Shown here piece after piece: positions 60,759 through 64,000 of a stretch of 64,000 nucleotides of DNA. Below the pieces are notes generated by a model. That model was not told the origin of the DNA. It saw only the letters and a program-made list of their open reading frames with translations, and did not search any database. Location of the stretch: positions 62,001 to 126,000 of the forward strand of contig JAGYXB010000081.1 in NCBI GenBank assembly GCA_022495005.1, written 5' to 3'. Position numbers and translations under genes: made by a program. How positions within the stretch are numbered: position 1 is the stretch's first letter; every line of letters starts with the position of its first letter. Origin of the DNA: Rhyacophila brunnea (lineage: Eukaryota > Arthropoda > Insecta > Trichoptera > Rhyacophilidae).

Positions 60759-61158
60759 TCGTATTCTTATTTGTCCGGTACAAATCTTGCAATCGATTTT
60801 TAACTAACTTCCCGACTAGCTAGACATTTGAAACCTTAGAATATATCAGAACACGATGCCAATGCATTTTTTAAATACTTTTAGCCATTAAAGAAGTAGA
60901 ATTGAATTTATTTTTAGTTAATTCTGTTTTGTATGTAAAGTTATTTCAATACCACTATTGGTTGCTAGGGAGTCCTGGCCACTAAATTATTAAATAATAT
61001 ATACGTGCGTTAGAATGAAAATCAATATGAAATGACATTTCATTATTCAGTATTTCTATCAAGTACACATTTTTTTGATCGTTTAAGCTAGTCAAGTCAA
61101 GTTTATATGATTTAACAGAAAATTTATAAACGTTGTATATCAAAAGTTTTTTTTATCA
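60759..61158 (+). repeat. Dispersed repeat X, copy 2
   Basis: The same orientation and order of blocks as 37710-38167, with small indels. The AATGTCAAAATGACATT palindrome of copy 1 is shortened to AATGACATT here. Confidence 0.7.
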
Positions 61159-61299
61159 TGTTATTATTTATATTATTAGTTTAATAAATAAATTATAAAT
61201 AAATATTGTTTATTTAATCCAAATTGTACGAATTATGACAATAACGTGAACAAACTTTTCAAACGAATGATCAATAAATTACATAACTTATTAATTATT

Positions 61300-62713
61300 G
61301 GGAAGAGCTACAATTATTGGCCAGTTAAGGATTTTTTCAACTTTGTTAATTTTTTGTGGACAGATATCATTAGGAAGGTAAAATAAAAAAATATTATTTG
61401 TTAAATTGCTTATTTGTTTATAATAATCAATTATCAGAACATTTAAAAAAAATATTTTACATCATAAAAAAAATAATCATAATAAAAGGCAGAAATCTAC
61501 AATTATTGGCCACTTTTTTCAATTATTGGCCACCAAAAAATGCAATTATTGGCCACCCCGAAATTGATGTAATAACATTATTTAAACAAAAATTAAAAAA
61601 CAGTTTATGTAATATTATGATCACACATCATTATTAAGTGTTCAATCAAGTACTTAATGCAACTTTATCGTCATTTTATTAGACATACGTAACATATTAC
61701 TTAAAAATACAAAGAACACATTCACATTGAGTTACAGTGAGATAGGCATATTTAATTAAATAAGTAGAGCTTGTTGGAAATTGATTTCAAAAATTCAAAA
61801 GAAATCTTATACCTCCCTAATAGAAGTTAACAAACATCTTGACGTAGCATAAAGGATAAATGAGAATCATTGAAGTTCACAGTAGGAACAGTATACAAAA
61901 CTTTTCAGTAGAGGATTTTTGCGGAAAGAATTTTAGTGTGCTTCTTGGTATTTCAAATCTTCTTGTTACTGAACGTAAAGACTCTTCACTATGGTCTTTC
62001 ATATACTCTATTGCTTCTTTTATTCTTCAATTCTTGACTATATTTCATTCGTTTATTTTGATGCATTTTTATTCTGGAACAATCAAGAAAAAAGTTTCTA
62101 TTATCGGCCATCAAAACTACAATTATGGGCCAGGTGGCCAACATTTATCTACGAATGTCGGAGAAATATAATAAAAACAAAGATGATTAATAATACTGTT
62201 AAAACACTATTCAACTAATAAAAATAAATGTAATTATTTACTAATTAGTCACATATTCTATTATTAGCAAGGCCGGCCGATAAAGGAAAAACGACGTATT
62301 TTGGAATCAGTTATTGGCCACCATCATAATATACCTACCCACCTACTTTTTTCCAAAATATATGTCTAATGATGTATACATAAATCAAATACATAGATAC
62401 TTGTCAATTGGATTAGCATTTTGTATGATATTAAATGTTTAACATACCTTTTAACAGAAGTCATGTCCTTGTACAATTTACAACAAATCGCACTTATTTC
62501 ACGGTTTCGCTCGAACTGTCAGATATAAATGCGGTTTTGAGGTAGTTTTATGATGCTAAAAGTAACAATTATCTGTTTTACCAACGGAGGAACAATTGAC
62601 GAGATTTATTATTAACTTAACAGATGGCAATGTTGATTTAATATCTTAAAAAACTAGATTTTATCTGCAAGTGGCCAATAATTGAAGCTGGCCCATAATA
62701 GTAGCTCTTACCC
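61300..62713. mobile_element. Non-autonomous DNA transposon with subterminal GGCCAATAATTG repeats (1414 bp)
   Basis: GGGAAGAGCTACAATTATTG then GCCAGTT at the left pairs with the right end, which reversed reads GGGTAAGAGCTACTATTATG then GGCCAGCTT. TATT flanks both sides (61296-61299, 62714-62717). The terminal motif CAATTATTGGCCA(C/G) is repeated inside at 61500, 61520, 61543, 62120 and 62309 (plus) and 62671 (minus). Clusters of this kind usually bind the transposase. Short frames inside (61398-61637, 61860-62171) are mostly low-complexity and match no transposase I know. Superfamily unknown. Confidence 0.7.
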
Positions 62714-62717
62714 TATT

Positions 62718-63215
62718 TTGATACAATCATTATTAAAAAAATTACCTTGGTAGTAGGTATCACTATAAATTTTCACAGGAGAAAGATAACAGCCGCGTAT
62801 TGTTTATCCGATTTTATTTTGTAGATATTCATAAAAATAGTTAGTACACCGTTACATATTGTAATTTGTATATTTGTATCATATTGTACAACTATTTCAA
62901 AAAATAATAACAGAAAGGCATTGAATTAAATTCATCGATTAGCAAATTATCGGGGCTGTAGTAAATTAAAAGAATTGGACAAACAAAATTTAGTAAATTA
63001 CACAAAGTAATTATTATCAAATATTTATTTTTAATAATAAATTTACCTCTCTCATTTAACAGATGATAATTTATAATAATATAATTATAATGATAATTTT
63101 GATAATAATAATGATAATTTTCAAAAAAATACTGTTTTTTTTTTTAATTCATTATGCATAAATGAGTAATAACTCTCTGTCATCTGTGAATTGGCTTGAT
63201 TTAAATTTTCTAAAG
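62718..63215. other. AT-rich sequence without recognised gene
   Basis: ATAATAATGATAAT-type simple sequence at 63060-63120. No other feature. Confidence 0.5.
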
Positions 63216-63276
63216 TACATGTATTTTATCGTAGAAGATTTTTGGGTTTCCACCGTGTGTCCTTCTTCCTTATTTA

Positions 63277-63315
63277 CTCGACGTTTCGGGCTCGTTGCAG
63301 AAGCTATTATCAAGA
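63277..63315 (-). ncRNA. Hammerhead-ribozyme-like core, left arm
   Basis: The minus strand reads CTTGATAATAGCTTCTGCAA followed by CGAGCCCGAAACGTCGAG. It has a TTGATAA box in place of CTGATGA, a short imperfect stem II with a TGCAAC loop, then GAAA, AC and the GTC cleavage triplet. Stem II has two mismatches, so activity is less likely than in the right arm. Confidence 0.45.
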
Positions 63316-63594
63316 GATGATATGTGTTATGATGAAAATGTAGTGTAGGTATGTAGATGTAAACGTTGCTCTATGAATGTCAAAAGGAATCCGATTAGAT
63401 AAGAGCAAACGTTGCTCAGAGTAATTCGTCAATCGTTACGACCAGGGATACCAGCTCGAATATTGGATTTTGCTGATAGTGCCAGAAGCCATGACGTTTT
63501 TAAGCGTAATCCATCATCTCTATTCCATATCCATCCATCCATTCCATCCATCATCACATACCTATACTACATTTTCATCATAACACATATCATA

Positions 63595-63634
63595 TCTTGA
63601 TAATGGCCTCTGCAACGAGCCCGAAACGTCGAGT
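63595..63634 (+). ncRNA. Hammerhead-ribozyme-like core, right arm
   Basis: CTTGATAATGGCCTCTGCAA followed by CGAGCCCGAAACGTCGAG. The order matches a type I hammerhead: box 1 (TTGATAA for CTGATGA), stem II (GGCCTC with GAGCCC, one mismatch), GAAA, a minimal stem III (AC/GT) and GTC. The two box 1 changes are at positions 3 and 8, which pair with each other in the folded ribozyme, so U3-A8 could replace C3-G8. Stem I is short here (C-G, U-A). Cleavage activity is unproven. Confidence 0.5.
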
Positions 63635-63703
63635 AAAGAAGGAAGAAGAACACACGGTGGAAACTCAAAAATCTTCTACGATAAACAACATACATGTATT
63701 TTA

Positions 63704-64000
63704 ATTAATAATAATTGCCGGAAATGTAAGAATGCCATGTTATACTCATCGAATTTATTAAATCATAATTTTTGATTTATTTAAATTTTGAGAACCGTTA
63801 TCGTTAAAAGGGTCATAGCTACTATGTGCCGCCTATGTTTTGTGTTATTTCAGCTCGACACCATATAATAAAGTTTAGGAAACTCTGCTCTAAATAAAAA
63901 GGACCCGTGACGTGTAAGCAATAAGCGTCCGACAACCCTCTGTTGATATTTAAATTTGAGGTTTATTTTTAATTTTCTAGGGGCTGTTTGCGTATCGAGG
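63704..64000. other. Sequence without recognised gene
   Basis: Slightly less AT-rich toward the window edge. No frame, tRNA-like box or repeat end can be supported. Confidence 0.45.

Larger units (their letters stand above)
63229..63690. mobile_element. Inverted-repeat element with hammerhead-like motifs, Penelope-like
   Basis: TACATGTATTTTA at 63216-63228 recurs at 63691-63703, a 13-bp target duplication. Arms of about 126 bp (63229-63354 and 63556-63681) are inverted copies enclosing a 201-bp centre. Each arm contains a GACGTTTCGGGCTCGTTGCA / TGCAACGAGCCCGAAACGTC string. In Penelope-like elements a similar string is the 3' half of a hammerhead ribozyme. The centre has a CCATCCATCCATTCCATCC simple repeat and no GIY-YIG or RT motif, so the element is non-autonomous. 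Confidence 0.75.

Noticed and set aside
61860..62171. 103-codon frame as a transposase of the subterminal-repeat element
   Set aside because: No DDE/D or zinc-finger pattern, and the frame overlaps terminal-motif copies. Probably chance.
63412..63600. 62-codon frame in the centre of the hammerhead-bearing element
   Set aside because: The second half is encoded by CCATCC simple repeats and the first half shows no RT or GIY-YIG motif.

Overview
The window is insect nuclear DNA with no recognisable host protein-coding gene, rRNA or functional tRNA. By eye it is strongly AT-rich (many ATAATATTAT and TAGGTACCTA strings) and is built from transposable-element insertions separated by quiet AT-rich sequence. 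The element mix (irritans-type mariner, RTE-like non-LTR elements with endonuclease plus reverse transcriptase, tRNA-derived SINEs) fits an insect. A hemipteran such as an aphid relative, or a lepidopteran, is my best guess; the sequence does not settle it. The window could be intergenic DNA or part of a very large intron.

Layout. 1-16 kb is mainly retrotransposons: a SINE (1643-1881), a 5'-truncated non-LTR element with a perfect 11-bp target duplication (1904-3674), a C-terminal RT remnant (5405-5660), a SINE nested in an RTE remnant (6540-7100), a long foldback element (7329-7633), a repeat containing a roughly 100-130 bp tandem array (8322-9391), and a nearly full-length but dead RTE-like element (10033-13236). 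16-33 kb holds two mariner copies (16118-17420, 31527-32828), a foldback element, a small TIR element and SINE relics. 33-47 kb holds hairpin elements, a head-to-head tRNA-like repeat pair, a second foldback related to the one at 7.3 kb, and a third mariner (45398-46683). 47-64 kb holds further non-LTR C-terminal remnants, a pogo/Tigger-like MITE (52497-52852), a hAT-like non-autonomous element with a perfect 8-bp duplication (54609-55295), a third element with ATATCGTC ends (56235-56892), a non-LTR insertion nested in an older poly(A) non-LTR element (58523-59512), a 1.4-kb element with subterminal repeats (61300-62713), and an inverted-repeat element whose arms carry hammerhead-ribozyme-like cores (63229-63690, 13-bp duplication).

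There are no operons or pathways here. The interactions are those of mobile elements. Autonomous elements (mariner, RTE-like, poly(A) non-LTR) have all decayed through frameshifts. Non-autonomous SINEs and MITEs would have borrowed such machinery. Clean target duplications and nesting order several insertions in time. All three mariner copies are frameshifted; the one at 16.1-17.4 kb is a single base from an open frame. The most unusual item is the hammerhead-bearing inverted repeat at the right end.
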